A stretch of DNA of 63,310 nt from an uncultured Bacteroidales bacterium (lineage in GTDB: Bacteria; Bacteroidota; Bacteroidia; Bacteroidales; CAIWKO01): contig CAIWKO010000058.1 in the NCBI GenBank assembly GCA_903913285.1, positions 1 to 63,310 on the forward strand, in the 5' to 3' direction. Both the position numbers and the translations under genes were made by a program. The notes under the pieces were generated by a model, which was not told the origin of the DNA, did not search any database, and saw only the letters and a program-made list of their open reading frames with translations. Shown here piece by piece: positions 63,065-63,310 of this stretch (position 1 is the stretch's first letter; each line of letters begins with the position of its first letter).

Positions 63065-63310
63065 ATCTACAATAGTAGAAATTTAATAAGGCTTATAGCC
63101 TGAACTTGCAACGGAAACAACAGGATTTATCTACAATAGTAGAAATTTAATAAGGCTTATAGCCTTTGTAATTTAATGGGTAGTTCATCGCATCTACAAT
63201 AGTAGAAATTTAATAAGGCTTATAGCCATGGGTATGGATAGGGTTGCTGCCATGTATCTACAATAGTAGAAATTTAATAAGGCTTATAGCCAAAGGAAAT
63301 AACCCGGGCC
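63065..63310 (-). CRISPR. type V-A (Cas12a-type) CRISPR array, leader-distal end, continues beyond the window
   Basis: Four identical 36-bp repeats lie at 63065-63100, 63129-63164, 63192-63227 and 63256-63291 with spacers of 28, 27 and 28 bp and a fourth spacer cut by the window edge (63292-63310). On the minus strand each repeat ends in TTTCTACTATTGTAGAT, the pseudoknot-type handle of Cas12a crRNAs (UCUAC-UAUU-GUAGA), and begins with the small palindrome GGCTATAAGCC. So the array is transcribed leftward and this is its leader-distal end; the leader and cas genes, if present, lie right of 63310. The last repeat (63065) is not degenerate. Confidence 0.95.

Noticed and set aside
1-63310. tRNA or rRNA genes, prophage or insertion-sequence transposase
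   Set aside because: I scanned for cloverleaf-like CCA-side motifs, conserved rRNA blocks and transposase motifs by eye and saw none; a dedicated search could still find a diverged case.

Overview
The window reads as a chromosomal segment of a Bacteroidota (Bacteroidetes) bacterium, probably an environmental or gut Bacteroidales-like anaerobe. The evidence is the recurrent Bacteroidetes -7 promoter box TAnnTTTG, several proteins with type IX secretion (T9SS) C-terminal sorting domains (types A and B), and phylum-typical genes (DUF2851, YHYH protein, a Bacteroidetes-type TamB, zapA with an upstream coiled-coil gene, a CcmE with a CxxxY heme motif). DNA is AT-rich; the hydrogenase and typA segments are visibly GC-richer than the first 5.5 kb.

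Layout. (1) 1-5.5 kb: small plus-strand genes of unknown function punctuated by three attC-like integron recombination sites (163-292, 4201-4297, 5221-5315), i.e. what looks like part of a cassette array with no integrase in view. (2) 5.7-9.8 kb: small membrane and redox proteins, a membrane sulfatase-fold protein and a flavoprotein. (3) 10-23.9 kb: a 1722-residue T9SS type B adhesin-like protein with 75-residue repeats, a TMTC-like membrane TPR protein, an LTA-synthase-like protein, a lipoprotein, a GT-C-like membrane protein, an FGE-like protein and an ECF sigma factor with a small membrane partner. (4) 23.9-28.9 kb: non-coding repeats (inverted repeat, 21-bp tandem array, duplicated promoter/leader), a PKD lipoprotein, a hybrid histidine kinase and a gene flanked by 26-bp direct repeats. 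(5) 28.9-46.1 kb: housekeeping core with typA, ccmE, tsaD, tamB, a K+ channel, DUF2851, zapA, a probable 6S RNA, rny, a frameshifted MBL hydrolase, a Nudix protein and a histidine kinase. (6) 46-51.4 kb: GT39, DUF2807 protein, a T9SS/Omp28-like protein and two TonB-C-like secreted proteins. (7) 51.4-56.7 kb: a complete minus-strand HoxFUYH plus maturation protease operon for an NAD(P)-linked bidirectional [NiFe] hydrogenase. (8) 57-60.7 kb: a large T9SS type A protein. (9) 61-63.3 kb: an ArsR-family regulator, a five-repeat treble-clef zinc protein, and the leader-distal end of a type V-A (Cas12a-type) CRISPR array that runs off the right edge; no cas gene is inside the window.

How genes work together. 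hoxF-hoxU-hoxY-hoxH form one transcription unit: electrons from H2 pass from HoxH through HoxY and HoxU clusters to the FMN/NAD(P) site of HoxF, and the downstream protease matures HoxH. zapA, the 6S-like RNA and rny form a plus-strand cell-division/RNA-metabolism block. The T9SS-sorted proteins depend on an export machine encoded elsewhere. The CRISPR array, treble-clef protein and integron-like cassettes are the accessory parts; the cas genes, if present, should lie to the right of this window.

Limits: all calls come from reading motifs by eye. Family names are from recognition, not searches; starts are chosen by promoter position, signal peptides and spacing. No rRNA or tRNA gene was recognised, and no insertion-sequence transposase.
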